A DNA stretch of 64,000 nucleotides from Paraflavitalea soli (GCF_003555545.1 NZ_CP032157.1:2050546-2114545), one strand, 5' to 3'; shown: positions 52,599 to 62,121, counted from the first letter of the stretch. The notes: a model not told the origin generated them from the sequence alone. Made by a program: numbers and translations.

Positions 52599-53335
52599 AA
52601 GCAATACTGATCGATGATGAAAAGAACAACCTGATCAACCTGGAGCAGTTGTTGAAGACGTATTGCCCCACTGTGGAGGTAATAGCTACCGCCATCAATG
52701 CCATAGAAGGTAAATCGGCTTTGCTGCAATATCACCCCGACCTTGTTTTCCTCGACATACAAATGCCGGGAAAGAACGGATTTGAACTGCTGCGTGAGCT
52801 GCCTCAATATGATTTTGAAGTGATCTTTGTGACCGCTTTCGACCAATATGCCATTCAGGCCGTACGATTTGCTGCTGTGGATTACCTGCTGAAGCCCGTG
52901 AACATCGAAGAGTTGCAGGCAGCCGTGGGCCGGGCAACCGCTAAAAGCCGGGATAAAAAGAAGAATATACAACTGGAAAACCTTATTCAATTGTTGCAGG
53001 GCAAACAGGAAGACCACCGCATTGCGCTTACTACGCTAAAAGAAACACGCTTTATCCGTACGCCGGAGATTATCCGCTGTGAATCGTCCAACAACTATAC
53101 CCTCTTCTTCCTGGCCGGCGGTGAAAAGCTCACCGCTTCCAGGCCCATCTTTGAATATGAGGAACTGCTGAAAGAATATGGTTTTATACGCTGTCATCAA
53201 TCCCACCTGGTAAACCGGAAATACGTGAAAAGCTGGGTGAAGGAAGATGGCGGTTACCTGCTGCTCGACAATGGACACCAGGTGCCTGTTTCCCGGAATA
53301 AAAAAGAAGTAGTGGCCTGGGCGCTCAAGGCCTGA
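52595..53335 (+). CDS. LytTR-family response regulator
   Basis: A 246-residue regulator overlapping the kinase stop by 4 nt (ATGA). The receiver domain (1-120) has the acidic pair D7/D8, phosphoacceptor D54 in FLDIQMPG, T in VTAFDQYA and the lysine in LLKPV. The LytTR DNA-binding domain is at about 140-245 (IIRCESSNNYTLFFLAGGEK, then FIRCHQSHLVNRKYV). It would bind direct repeats upstream of targets, possibly including the transglutaminase operon itself. It ends 7 bp before the convergent folP. Confidence 0.94.
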   Translation: MKAILIDDEKNNLINLEQLLKTYCPTVEVIATAINAIEGKSALLQYHPDLVFLDIQMPGKNGFELLRELPQYDFEVIFVTAFDQYAIQAVRFAAVDYLLKPVNIEELQAAVGRATAKSRDKKKNIQLENLIQLLQGKQEDHRIALTTLKETRFIRTPEIIRCESSNNYTLFFLAGGEKLTASRPIFEYEELLKEYGFIRCHQSHLVNRKYVKSWVKEDGGYLLLDNGHQVPVSRNKKEVVAWALKA

Positions 53336-53342
53336 GGTAACA

Positions 53343-54170
53343 TCATGCTTCCTTATACGCCTCCCACAATTTAATCGTTTCCATCGCCTCTTTTACATCA
53401 TGTACACGCAGGATATGCGCACCATTGAGCAGGCTGAGGGTATTTATGACAGTGGTGCCGTTGAGCGCTTCATCAGCGGTGATGCCCAGTGTTTTCCAAA
53501 TGGTACGTTTACGGGAGAGTCCTACCAGGATGGGAAGCCGTAGCATATGGAGAGCCGACAGGTTTTTCAGCAATGCCAGGTTGTGTTGATCGTTCTTCCC
53601 AAAGCCAAAGCCGGGATCAAGAATGATATCCTTAATGCCTGCTTTTCTACAAAGTGCTACTTGTTGAATGAAAAAATCCAGCACCTCGCGCGTTATATTA
53701 TCATAGACAGCCAGCTGGTGCAGGGTTTCGAGGGTTCCCTTCATATGCATGAGCACGTAGGGCACCTGCAAAGCGGCTACCGTTTCGATCATGGCGGCGT
53801 CGATACTTCCTGCACTCACATCGTTGACGATCGAGGCACCAGCTGCTACAGCTTCCGCTGCTACCCGCGATTGAAAAGTATCGATGGAAATAATGACCTC
53901 CGGAAACCGCTGGTGAATGGCCTGGATAGCCCCCGTGACCCGCCTCAACTCCTCTTCCACAGGCACCCTTTCACTGCGCGGGCGGGTACTTTGGCCGCCA
54001 ATATCCAGCAGGGATGCCCCATCGGCTATCATACGGTCCGCCTGCCGCACAATATCCGTTTCCTGGTACCGGCTACCGGCATAAAATGAGTCGGGAGTAG
54101 TGTTCATTATCCCCATTACCAGTGGTTTATCCACCACCAGCAGCCTGCCTTTGCAATTGAGTGTATACAT
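53343..54170 (-). CDS. folP: Dihydropteroate synthase
   Basis: A 275-residue TIM-barrel enzyme of folate synthesis that joins pABA to dihydropterin pyrophosphate. It has MGIMNTTPDSFYAGS (loop 1), GGQSTRPRSERV (loop 2), SIDTFQSRVAA, ASIVNDVS, DPGFGFGK, and SRKRTI (loop 7 of the active site). Length and motif order are standard. It is convergent with the LytTR gene and divergent from DUF1599. Confidence 0.96.
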   Translation of the reverse strand: MYTLNCKGRLLVVDKPLVMGIMNTTPDSFYAGSRYQETDIVRQADRMIADGASLLDIGGQSTRPRSERVPVEEELRRVTGAIQAIHQRFPEVIISIDTFQSRVAAEAVAAGASIVNDVSAGSIDAAMIETVAALQVPYVLMHMKGTLETLHQLAVYDNITREVLDFFIQQVALCRKAGIKDIILDPGFGFGKNDQHNLALLKNLSALHMLRLPILVGLSRKRTIWKTLGITADEALNGTTVINTLSLLNGAHILRVHDVKEAMETIKLWEAYKEA

Positions 54171-54185
54171 TTAACCTTTGTTCGT

Positions 54186-54193
54186 TATTTTTG
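54186..54193 (+). promoter_or_regulatory. -7 element of the DUF1599 gene
   Basis: TATTTTTG matches TAnnTTTG; transcription would start near 54200, leaving a leader of about 65 nt that contains slipped AATACAG repeats. Confidence 0.4.
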
Positions 54194-54267
54194 GCGGCTT
54201 AAAGGTAAAGCAAGAATACAGAATACAGGAGCCGGAATACAGAATCCTGAAGAGAGCAAGCATTATT

Positions 54268-54819
54268 ATGAGCAATACAAACCAACAATACGACGCAGCA
54301 GTTCAATCGTGCAGGGATATTTTTATCAGTAAGACCAAAGATTATGGTACCGCCTGGCGTGTATTGCGGCCCATCTCCATTGTAGACCAGATCTTCATCA
54401 AGGCCCAGCGTATCCGCACCATACAGGAAAAAGGCACCCAGCGCGTTGGTGATGATATTGCCGGTGAATTTAAAGGCATGGTCAATTATGGGGTAATCGG
54501 ACTCATACAGCTGGAACTAACGAACAGCGCCGTAGAAGACCTGCCCGTAGCAGAGGTAGAAAGACTGTATGCCGAAAAGATCGCTTTTACCAAATCGACC
54601 ATGCTCGATAAAAACCATGACTATGGCGAAGCCTGGCGCGGCATGAGCCAGGAAAGTTATGCCGACCTGATCCTGATGAAGCTCATGCGCATACGCCAGA
54701 TACTGGCCAATGAAGGAAGAACATTGATCAGCGAAGGTATTGACGCCAATTATGTAGATATTATCAATTACTCTGTGTTCGCCCTCATCATGATCGAAGA
54801 AGGCAAGCACAAAGGATAA
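54268..54819 (+). CDS. DUF1599 domain protein
   Basis: A 183-residue protein from the ATG at 54268 (the upstream part of the open frame is repeat DNA). It has two tandem copies of the DUF1599 unit: TKDYGTAWRV with DQIFIKAQRIRTIQEKG (about 20-55) and NHDYGEAWRG with LILMKLMRIRQILANEG (about 110-150). The DYGxAWR motif is the family mark. It is a small cytoplasmic all-helical protein of unknown role, usually near folate or DoxX genes in Bacteroidota, in agreement with folP next door. Confidence 0.88.
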   Translation: MSNTNQQYDAAVQSCRDIFISKTKDYGTAWRVLRPISIVDQIFIKAQRIRTIQEKGTQRVGDDIAGEFKGMVNYGVIGLIQLELTNSAVEDLPVAEVERLYAEKIAFTKSTMLDKNHDYGEAWRGMSQESYADLILMKLMRIRQILANEGRTLISEGIDANYVDIINYSVFALIMIEEGKHKG

Positions 54820-54823
54820 TATC

Positions 54824-55909
54824 CTATGCCGCCGGCACTACCGGAATAATAAAAGCCCCCCTTTCAGGCCCCGCTCCTACTACAGAAATACAGATACTGT
54901 CTCCGGGGGCCAACACACCTGCAGCCATGTCATCATCCAATAGTTTGATGGTGCTGGTGCTTACCAGGTTGCCATACTTTACCACATTGATGCCCATCTT
55001 ATCGCGGCTGATGCCATGCTCTTTGATCAGCGTATCCAGGAAAGCATTGGTGAGCGCCGGGCTGGCCTGGTGGGTATAGATCTTTTTTACTTTGTTTAAA
55101 TAGTCAGGCTGCAGGGCCAGCAATTGCCGGTGATTGAGCGTCATCCCCTTGATATAATATTCTTTGATCCGGGGCCCGGCCATTGCAAAGCAGGACAAAG
55201 CTTCACATTTTTCGGTACCCGGAGGGTCCCAGGCGCCGCTGCCATAATAATGGATCAGCGGATCATCGAATCCTGCTTCCTCGCCAAACTGCAGGGAGTC
55301 GCGGGAATAGAAAGAATAGCCAGACACTTCTTCTGTTTTCTTCAACACAACGGCCGATACGCCATCGGAAAAAAGCGCGGCCGACATCCACAAGGATTTG
55401 CCCAATGGGTGCAGTGAATTGTCTTTGTATACCGGTGTTTGTGTGTACAGGCTGCTGAGGCTATAAGAGATCAGCAGGATATTTTTGCCTTTCATTTGTG
55501 CAGCCAGCGCTACTGCACGGGCAAAACCTGCACAGCCTGCCCCAAGCAGTATTGGTACAATATTGTCATTAAGCCCTATTTCTTTGTATAAAAGAAAAGC
55601 ATCCTGATCCAGCTGTACCATGAACGGAGAACAGGTTACAATGATAGCGGCATCGACTTCACGTGCATCCAGCTTCGCTTTTCTTAAGGCTTCTTTAGTG
55701 GTATTAACCACCACCTGCGGATCTTTAAATACATCGGGCGCCCAGCTCTTGGATTTTATACCCAGTATTTTCTCTACCATTTTTCCATCTAAATATTTTC
55801 CTTCCTGCTGCCTGTCGGGCACTTTAAATTCATTGGCCCATTCATCAATACTAATCGGTTCGGCTACGAAAGAGGCAACGCCGGTAATAGCCAGCTTGAT
55901 CTGGTGCAT
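54824..55909 (-). CDS. 3-oxoacyl-ACP synthase III-like protein (stand-alone)
   Basis: A 361-residue thiolase-fold protein of the KAS III / FabH-like superfamily. The catalytic triad looks complete: C126 in LLGAGCAGFA, H280 in YTHQASPA and N314 in KYGNLVSTST. Differences from housekeeping FabH include HQAS in place of HQAN, the insertion DNSLHPLGKSLW and the longer N-terminus, so it may condense a special primer or act in a secondary pathway. It is not in a fatty-acid cluster; the neighbours are DUF1599 (convergent, 4 bp apart) and an FtsX-like permease. Substrate unknown. Confidence 0.8.
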   Translation of the reverse strand: MHQIKLAITGVASFVAEPISIDEWANEFKVPDRQQEGKYLDGKMVEKILGIKSKSWAPDVFKDPQVVVNTTKEALRKAKLDAREVDAAIIVTCSPFMVQLDQDAFLLYKEIGLNDNIVPILLGAGCAGFARAVALAAQMKGKNILLISYSLSSLYTQTPVYKDNSLHPLGKSLWMSAALFSDGVSAVVLKKTEEVSGYSFYSRDSLQFGEEAGFDDPLIHYYGSGAWDPPGTEKCEALSCFAMAGPRIKEYYIKGMTLNHRQLLALQPDYLNKVKKIYTHQASPALTNAFLDTLIKEHGISRDKMGINVVKYGNLVSTSTIKLLDDDMAAGVLAPGDSICISVVGAGPERGAFIIPVVPAA

Positions 55910-56031
55910 AAAACTTGTTTAATGAAATGAAATGCAATGAAACGACATAACGCACCTCTCTGCAATCCCCTTTTTACAGGATTTTGGCACTGCCCTTGCA
56001 GGTTCCTGCTGCTATTTTTTCCGGGTGGTAA

Positions 56032-56046
56032 CCAGCTAGTAGCTGG
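56032..56046. promoter_or_regulatory. Short palindrome upstream of the FtsX-like permease gene
   Basis: CCAGCTA-G-TAGCTGG, 7-bp arms, followed by a -7-like TAACTTTT at 56054-56061 and the ATG at 56103. Operator candidate only. Confidence 0.35.
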
Positions 56047-56102
56047 CAGCGCTGTAACTTTTTTCGGATTTCTCCGTCTTACAGATACCCAACACTACTG
56101 TC

Positions 56103-58529
56103 ATGCTTAAAAACTATATTAAAACGGCCTTCCGGAACTTCCGGAGGAACAAGTTTTATACCTCCCTCAATATTACGGGCCTTGCCATCGGTATTGCCAC
56201 CTGTATGTTGATCCTGTTGTATGTACATGATGAATTGAGTTATGACCGGTTCAATGCAAAGGCAAGCCGCATTTACCGCATCAATAATGAGATAAGGTTT
56301 GGCGGCAATTATTTTGATGTGGCCCAAACGCCTGCGCTGTTAGGAACAGAAGCTGTAAAACAGTTGCCGCAGGTAGAACAATATACCCGTCTACGGTGGC
56401 GCGCCCCCCTGTTGATCAAAAAAGGGGCCGCCAATATCCGGGAAACCCGTCTTGCGTATAGTGACTCTACCTTGTTTGAAGTATTTACCTTACCGATGAT
56501 TTCCGGCGATCCCCTCACAGCATTGAAAGAGCCCCATTCCCTCGTGATCACGGAAAGTATGGCCCGGAAATATTTCGACCATACGGATGTAGCCGGGCAA
56601 TACCTTACCATTAATGATACGGTCAGGTACAAGGTTACCGGTGTTATCAGGGACATTCCCCAAAACTCCCATTTCAATTTCGATCTCATCCTGCCTTTTG
56701 TTGAAATGAAAGAAAGCCGGAGTGATAACTGGCTGAGCCAAAATTTCAATACCTATCTCGTTCTGAAGAAAGGGACCGATGTACATAAGGTGTCCCAACA
56801 GGTAGATGCCCTGCTGCAAAGTTTTATGGAGCCTGAACTAAGGTCCGTGCTGGGCATTAGCCTGGATGAATTCAACAAACAGGGCAGCTTTGTAAAATGT
56901 ACCCTTACCCCATTAACCGATATTCACCTGCATTCCAACAGGGAAGGAGAAATGGCCCCTAACGGCGACATTCAATATGTATACATATTTTCCCTGGTCG
57001 CTTTTTTTATTCTCGCCATTGCCTGCGTCAATTTCATGAACCTTTTCACGGCACGCGCCTCCAATCGTGCCCGGGAAATTGGCGTGAGAAAAGTATTGGG
57101 TTCCTTAAGAAGCAACCTTATCCATCAGTTCCTGATAGAATCATTGCTGATCAGCTTCATTGCCTTACTGGTGGCTTTACTGATGGTATGGCCCATACTG
57201 CCATACTTTAATGAACTGGCTGGTAAGGAGATTAGTTTTTACGTACTGCTGAAACCATCCATGGCGGGTGCACTGCTGCTTTTTGCCCTGATGATCGGGC
57301 TGCTGGCAGGAACCTACCCGGCATTTCTGTTATCATCCTTTCAGCCCATAGAAGTATTGAAAGGAAAACTGGCCAAAGGGTTCAAAGGCAGCTGGCTCAG
57401 GAATGCCCTGGTGGTCTTTCAATTTGCGGTATCCATTATGCTTATTATAGGCACCATTGTTATATACGGTCAGCTCCGCTACATGCACCGTAAAGATATT
57501 GGCTTCAACAGGCAGCAGGTGCTGGTCATCCATAATACCGACGCTTTAAAAAAGGAATTGACCGCTTTCAAAAATGGATTGCAGCAATTGAGTGGGGTGG
57601 CCGGCGTAACCATGACAGGTTATTTGCCGGTAAGCGGCGACAGGAACAACAATGCCTTTTTCACTTCTCCTGCCCTTGATCCTAAAAGCGTCATTTCTAT
57701 GCAATCCTGGTACGTAGATGATCAATACATTCCTACTTTGGCAGTAAAGCTATTGGAAGGACGGAATTTTTCACCGCAATTCCCGACTGATTCTACAGGC
57801 ATCATTCTCAATGAGGCCGCTGCTGCCAGGTTCCTGGCTACCAATACCGCGCTGAATAAAAAACTGTATGTATTAGCTGATACCAAAAGCAAAGCGTTAA
57901 AAGAATACCATGTGATCGGTGTCATGAAAAACTTTCATTTTAATTCTTTACGGGAATCCATTACTCCCCTGGCCCTATTTTTAGGTAAGGACCGTACCAG
58001 TATTGCCGTACGTTTGAACGAACAGCATATTACTGCTACTATCGGAGCCATACAGCGTCAATGGCGATCCATGGCGCCCGGGCAGCCTTTTGTCCATTCC
58101 TTTATGAATGAGGAATTCGACCGGCTTTATAAAACGGATCAGCGTACAGGGAAGATCACTGTTTCCTTTGCGATACTGGCCATACTGATAGCCTGCCTGG
58201 GATTGTTTGCACTGGTAGCCTATGCAGCAGAGCAACGTATTAAAGAAATCGGGATCCGTAAAGTATTGGGTGCTTCCGTGATCAGCCTCCTGCGTTTACT
58301 CTCCTTCAACTTTTTGAAGCTGGTGGCCATAGCCGCACTGATCTCTTTCCCCGTATCCTGGTGGGCCATGAATAAATGGCTCCAGGGCTTTGCCTACCGG
58401 ATAGCTATCAGCTGGCAGGTATTTGCCATTGCCGGGGTAGCTGCCTTACTCATTGCCTTACTAACGATCAGTTTCCAGGCCATTAAAGCGGCTATCGCCA
58501 ACCCTGTGGAAAGTCTGCGTTCGGAATAA
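56103..58529 (+). CDS. ABC transporter permease, MacB/FtsX type
   Basis: An 808-residue Bacteroidota-type permease. The first helix (ITGLAIGIATCMLILLYVHDE) is followed by a periplasmic MacB core domain (about 45-270) and an FtsX domain of three helices (about 285-420, with IACVNFMNLFTARASNRAREIGVRKVLG in parts). A second periplasmic domain (about 450-660) and a second FtsX domain (about 680-800, ACLGLFALVAYAAEQRIKEIGIRKVLGAS in parts) complete the tandem fusion. Such proteins work with an ATPase encoded elsewhere to export or signal; the gene stands alone here. Confidence 0.93.
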   Translation: MLKNYIKTAFRNFRRNKFYTSLNITGLAIGIATCMLILLYVHDELSYDRFNAKASRIYRINNEIRFGGNYFDVAQTPALLGTEAVKQLPQVEQYTRLRWRAPLLIKKGAANIRETRLAYSDSTLFEVFTLPMISGDPLTALKEPHSLVITESMARKYFDHTDVAGQYLTINDTVRYKVTGVIRDIPQNSHFNFDLILPFVEMKESRSDNWLSQNFNTYLVLKKGTDVHKVSQQVDALLQSFMEPELRSVLGISLDEFNKQGSFVKCTLTPLTDIHLHSNREGEMAPNGDIQYVYIFSLVAFFILAIACVNFMNLFTARASNRAREIGVRKVLGSLRSNLIHQFLIESLLISFIALLVALLMVWPILPYFNELAGKEISFYVLLKPSMAGALLLFALMIGLLAGTYPAFLLSSFQPIEVLKGKLAKGFKGSWLRNALVVFQFAVSIMLIIGTIVIYGQLRYMHRKDIGFNRQQVLVIHNTDALKKELTAFKNGLQQLSGVAGVTMTGYLPVSGDRNNNAFFTSPALDPKSVISMQSWYVDDQYIPTLAVKLLEGRNFSPQFPTDSTGIILNEAAAARFLATNTALNKKLYVLADTKSKALKEYHVIGVMKNFHFNSLRESITPLALFLGKDRTSIAVRLNEQHITATIGAIQRQWRSMAPGQPFVHSFMNEEFDRLYKTDQRTGKITVSFAILAILIACLGLFALVAYAAEQRIKEIGIRKVLGASVISLLRLLSFNFLKLVAIAALISFPVSWWAMNKWLQGFAYRIAISWQVFAIAGVAALLIALLTISFQAIKAAIANPVESLRSE

Positions 58530-58611
58530 CTTTTGCCTTACGGATCTCATCGCATTGGCCGGGCATCTTACCCCCTGCCATGGGATCATATATTAAATAG
58601 AATAAATTCTC

Positions 58612-58619
58612 TATATTCG
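58612..58619 (+). promoter_or_regulatory. Possible -7 element of the histidine kinase gene
   Basis: TATATTCG, the same sequence as the -7 box of purC, about 120 nt before the ATG at 58739. Confidence 0.35.
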
Positions 58620-58738
58620 CATTACCTATCATATTCTGTTTACCCCTTCCTAACCTTCCCTTTTTAGTAGTACCTGATAAAAGACTGGCTCAGCTGTTTG
58701 CTAACAAAGCAAAAGATTGAAATTGAGTAATCGATTCA

Positions 58739-60103
58739 ATGATTCTATTACAACACGCAATGAAAAGGATCAAGACTTTTTGGGAGCTAATTATTTGTAC
58801 AGGTGCAAGTGGCACACTCAGGGAATCATTTACCTGCAAAGGCATCAACCGCTTGTCGGTGGCCATCATTCTCTTCAACCTGATAGCCGGCCCTTCGCTG
58901 TTTATTTTGACCGGCCTGCCTGCCACCCTTTGGGGAATCCTGGCAATAGATGCGCTCATGGGTGTCGTCATTTTGTTAAATGCCAAACGGCTGCATCAGG
59001 CAGCCGGCCTGCTGTTTTTTATCACCCTCAATATAGCCACCTTCTGTTTTGCCGCCATCTTGGGTAAGGATGCAAATGCCCAGCTTATGATTGTTTTCCT
59101 GGTAGGACTTGCCAGCATTTTGTATGATGATAAAAGATTACGTGCCATCTGTGTAGGCCTCTCTTTCCTCTGTTTCCTGGCGCTTGAATATACCTATCAG
59201 CATAACCTGTTGCCAACCTTGGCCATCAACGAGGGAGGCAGGAGCCTCATACGCTGGAGTTCTTATTTTGCGATCACCGTGCTGGTGGGCTACCTGTTCT
59301 GTATTTATTCCGATCTTACCCGGGATTTGCTGAATGAACTCGAAGCACAAAAAGAGCAGTTGGAACAGCACTTACTCAGCAAGAAACATTTTATCCGGGA
59401 AGCCGTACATGAGATCAAAAGCGGCTTCAATCCTATTGAAGGCATGGTAGCTTACCTGGCCGAATCAGACCGGCTCAAAAAAACAACGGTCACTGCCGAT
59501 CAGTTAATAGGGCATATAAAGGGAGGATGTCTTAGTTATCGCAGGCTGTTGGCCAACCTCCTGGAGTTTTCCAAGATCGAGTTTGGCAAGAAAGATGATC
59601 CCATCATGGAACCTATGGAGATAAGGTCCTTTATGCAACAGGTAGTGAATGAATTTCAATATGCAGCTTACGCAGAAAAAACGTCCATTGTACTACAGAT
59701 CGACGAGAATGTTCCTGCCATGGTTTCCTGCGATCCCATCAAGCTGCGCCAGATAGCCAACAACCTCATTCACAATGCCATCAAATTTGTACGGACCAGC
59801 TGCCATGTAGTAGTAAAAGTTGAACTGCACGGGGTGGATGCCTGGCAACTCACCGTGATCAATGATGGAGAAAGCTTCACCGAAGAACAGCTTAAGAGAA
59901 TTTTTCACCCCTACCAGCATGTGCGTACCGGGGTCAACCTGGAGGGAAATGGGTTGGGACTATTCATTACCCACAAATTGGTGGAAACACTCCAGGGAAA
60001 TATTGAAGTAGTGAGAGCGGTCAAAGACCATACCGTATTTGAGGTTACGTTCCCGCTGGAACAACGAATGGCCATTAATGCAAAAACCTCTGCCCGGGCT
60101 TAA
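58739..60103 (+). CDS. Membrane-bound sensor histidine kinase, orphan
   Basis: A 454-residue kinase. ATG at 58739 or the nearby 58760 (MKRIKTFWEL). About six transmembrane helices fill residues 37-205 without a periplasmic domain, followed by a coiled coil (LLNELEAQKEQLEQHLLSKKHF). The H box is EAVHEIKSGFNPIEGM, with the phosphoacceptor His near 227. The HATPase has N in NNLIHNAIKFV and GNGLGLFITHKL. No response regulator gene lies beside it, so it is an orphan. It is probably sensing within the membrane. Confidence 0.9.
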   Translation: MILLQHAMKRIKTFWELIICTGASGTLRESFTCKGINRLSVAIILFNLIAGPSLFILTGLPATLWGILAIDALMGVVILLNAKRLHQAAGLLFFITLNIATFCFAAILGKDANAQLMIVFLVGLASILYDDKRLRAICVGLSFLCFLALEYTYQHNLLPTLAINEGGRSLIRWSSYFAITVLVGYLFCIYSDLTRDLLNELEAQKEQLEQHLLSKKHFIREAVHEIKSGFNPIEGMVAYLAESDRLKKTTVTADQLIGHIKGGCLSYRRLLANLLEFSKIEFGKKDDPIMEPMEIRSFMQQVVNEFQYAAYAEKTSIVLQIDENVPAMVSCDPIKLRQIANNLIHNAIKFVRTSCHVVVKVELHGVDAWQLTVINDGESFTEEQLKRIFHPYQHVRTGVNLEGNGLGLFITHKLVETLQGNIEVVRAVKDHTVFEVTFPLEQRMAINAKTSARA

Positions 60104-60264
60104 CATGCCCGCTAATACCTGACAACTGCATCTATATTTCACTCAAACGCTTTACCGGGTTGGCCATGGCCGCCCCCCAGGCCTGCGAATAGTTTGTTAA
60201 ATTAGCCATTGCGCACCTCTGTTACACCCAGCCCTGCGTTAAAGCTCATTAAACCCGATCCACC

Positions 60265-60750
60265 ATGCTCCTCAACAAAAACAAGTTCTTCCTGTTGCTC
60301 TTTGTGATGGCATTTGGTCCCTTCCTGGCCTATAAGCTGGTGTGGATTGCCCGTTCGGAGAAAGTAAACGGCGTGATGGGCTTTGTGGGAAAAAGCTATA
60401 CCGGGCAATTGATCCATTACTATTCAGTGATCAGTTTCCAGGCAGGAAAAGATACCATCTGGATGAATGGCAATGACAATATCTTCTTTAAGAAAGGCGA
60501 AGCGGTGCCCATCCGGTATCAAAAGAACGATCCCCATAATGCGCGGCTCGATATATTTCCCTCCATGTGGGGCGACACCATCGTATACGGCGGCATTCCC
60601 GTAGCCATCCTCCTCCTGTTATACCTGCATCCCCATATCTTTCCACGACGTACAAAGTTCCGGCTTTCGGGTAAAAGGCCTTTTCTCCAGGTGATACCGC
60701 CACCAGATCAACTGCAGCCTGCCACCAATGTTGCAAACATGTACACTTAA
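60265..60750 (+). CDS. DUF3592-like membrane protein
   Basis: A 161-residue protein with an N-terminal helix (FFLLLFVMAFGPFLAYKLVWI) and a second near 108-125 (TIVYGGIPVAILLLLYL). Between them lies a soluble beta domain (FQAGKDTIWMNGNDNIFFKKGEAVPIRY, then QKNDPHNARLD) resembling the DUF3592 pattern (RYDPxNPxxARL). The C-terminal part is proline-rich and soluble. Function unknown. It is convergent with the 452-residue gene, 12 bp apart. Confidence 0.7.
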   Translation: MLLNKNKFFLLLFVMAFGPFLAYKLVWIARSEKVNGVMGFVGKSYTGQLIHYYSVISFQAGKDTIWMNGNDNIFFKKGEAVPIRYQKNDPHNARLDIFPSMWGDTIVYGGIPVAILLLLYLHPHIFPRRTKFRLSGKRPFLQVIPPPDQLQPATNVANMYT

Positions 60751-60762
60751 ATACCAACAGCC

Positions 60763-62121
60763 TTAGGGGGAAGAAAACCCGTCCTTCAACTCGGTACCAG
60801 TACCCAGGTCTTTGAGCAGCACCTTATTAACAGTGCCGATGCCCGCAAATGATATATTAACCCCATATAGTTTACCCAACGGTTGCTGATAGACAGTTTC
60901 GAATACCTTCTTGTTGTTGATCCACACACTTACCTGCTTATGGATGACCTGTAGTTTAATGATCCCTCCTGCCGTAAGATCGCTTCCCAGAAAAGCAAGA
61001 TCATCTTCTTCACCATTCTTGACCAATTCTGAAAACTGGAGGTTTACCCAGGAGGTGCAGCCTGGTTTAATGGTGAATAAAGTATGCCGCGCGCGTTCTC
61101 CATACACCGTAGCTTTTACCTGCGAACAGCGAACACCGGCCCGTGCAGGGGAAGTAGTAACATCAGCGGTCAATTCAAAATTATCCCCATCAATGGCAGT
61201 AGGTTGCGCATTCACAAAATCTACAAAGAATGTCTTATTGGTATCCACCCCTGCCTGGAGCAATTGCTGGGTATTGACGGTCATTTTGTTCCCTTTGAAT
61301 AAAGAACCACTGATGATCGGGTACACCCGCATGGTATCTCTTTCAACAGTAGCAGTAGCGGTCCACCCTTTGGATTGGAGGTAGATGGCTACGGTATCAA
61401 TATCTTTTCCATTGTACACAAGCCGCGCATAGTACCTGCCAGGCACTTCATAATAGTGGGTCAGCAATACCCCCGGCAATATCTTTTTAGGTCTTCTGCT
61501 ATCACCAAAATGAATGGAAAAACTGTCCCGGATACCGGCAAAGTTTTCAGCCAACACCAACTTGAATACGGCCGAATGTGGGTTCTCTCCTTCCGGATTA
61601 TTACATACAAGCCGGGCATCGCCAGGGTCAATATCAGCCACCGCTTTATTAGCCAGCCAAAGCCACCACATTAGCAAGGCAGCGAAGGCAATAAGCGCAA
61701 CAGCCAAAGGCCACCCTCTTTTTTTAGCAACCGGTTGGGGTGTTATGGATATGGTTGTTGACTGCGGTACAACTGCCAGTGCTTGTCTGGCAAGCTCCTT
61801 TTCTTCCTGTTTGGGACGTGGATGCTGCGCCAGAAAGTTTTCCCAGTCACTATAACCAGCATAAGAGGCCAGGGCATCGCGGGTGGCTTTCTGGGGATAA
61901 TAACGTTCAGGCGTTTTGAGCTTACCAAAGATCCGCTTGAGTGTATTCGGACTTATTTGAGTACCTGTAGCATGAGAAAGTATACTGCTCAGCCGGATAT
62001 AGTCGCGGTTGGTCCATTCAGCAGTAGCGGGATTGCCGTATTTCTCTCCCACATACCGGCAGCAGATCTCCAAATGGTAGAACGACTCCTTACTTTCATG
62101 TTGTCCATTTACGGCAGGCAT
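60763..62121 (-). CDS. Membrane-spanning protein with HTH-like cytoplasmic module and PKD-like outer domain
   Basis: A 452-residue protein. The N-terminal 110 residues contain a recurring Bacteroidota module (EICCRYVGEKYG, ISPNTLKRIFGKLKTPERYYPQKATRDALA in parts, YSDWENFL); ISPNTLKRIFG resembles the recognition helix of a helix-turn-helix. One transmembrane helix is at about 135-155. The outer part has a PKD-like domain (about 190-250, FSIHFGDSRRPKK, HYYEVPGRYYARLVYNGK) and a beta-sandwich C-terminus. It may be a one-component membrane sensor that acts on DNA directly. It is divergent from the SusC gene at 62266, and a -7-like TATTTTGC lies on the minus strand at 62136-62129. Confidence 0.7.
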   Translation of the reverse strand: MPAVNGQHESKESFYHLEICCRYVGEKYGNPATAEWTNRDYIRLSSILSHATGTQISPNTLKRIFGKLKTPERYYPQKATRDALASYAGYSDWENFLAQHPRPKQEEKELARQALAVVPQSTTISITPQPVAKKRGWPLAVALIAFAALLMWWLWLANKAVADIDPGDARLVCNNPEGENPHSAVFKLVLAENFAGIRDSFSIHFGDSRRPKKILPGVLLTHYYEVPGRYYARLVYNGKDIDTVAIYLQSKGWTATATVERDTMRVYPIISGSLFKGNKMTVNTQQLLQAGVDTNKTFFVDFVNAQPTAIDGDNFELTADVTTSPARAGVRCSQVKATVYGERARHTLFTIKPGCTSWVNLQFSELVKNGEEDDLAFLGSDLTAGGIIKLQVIHKQVSVWINNKKVFETVYQQPLGKLYGVNISFAGIGTVNKVLLKDLGTGTELKDGFSSP

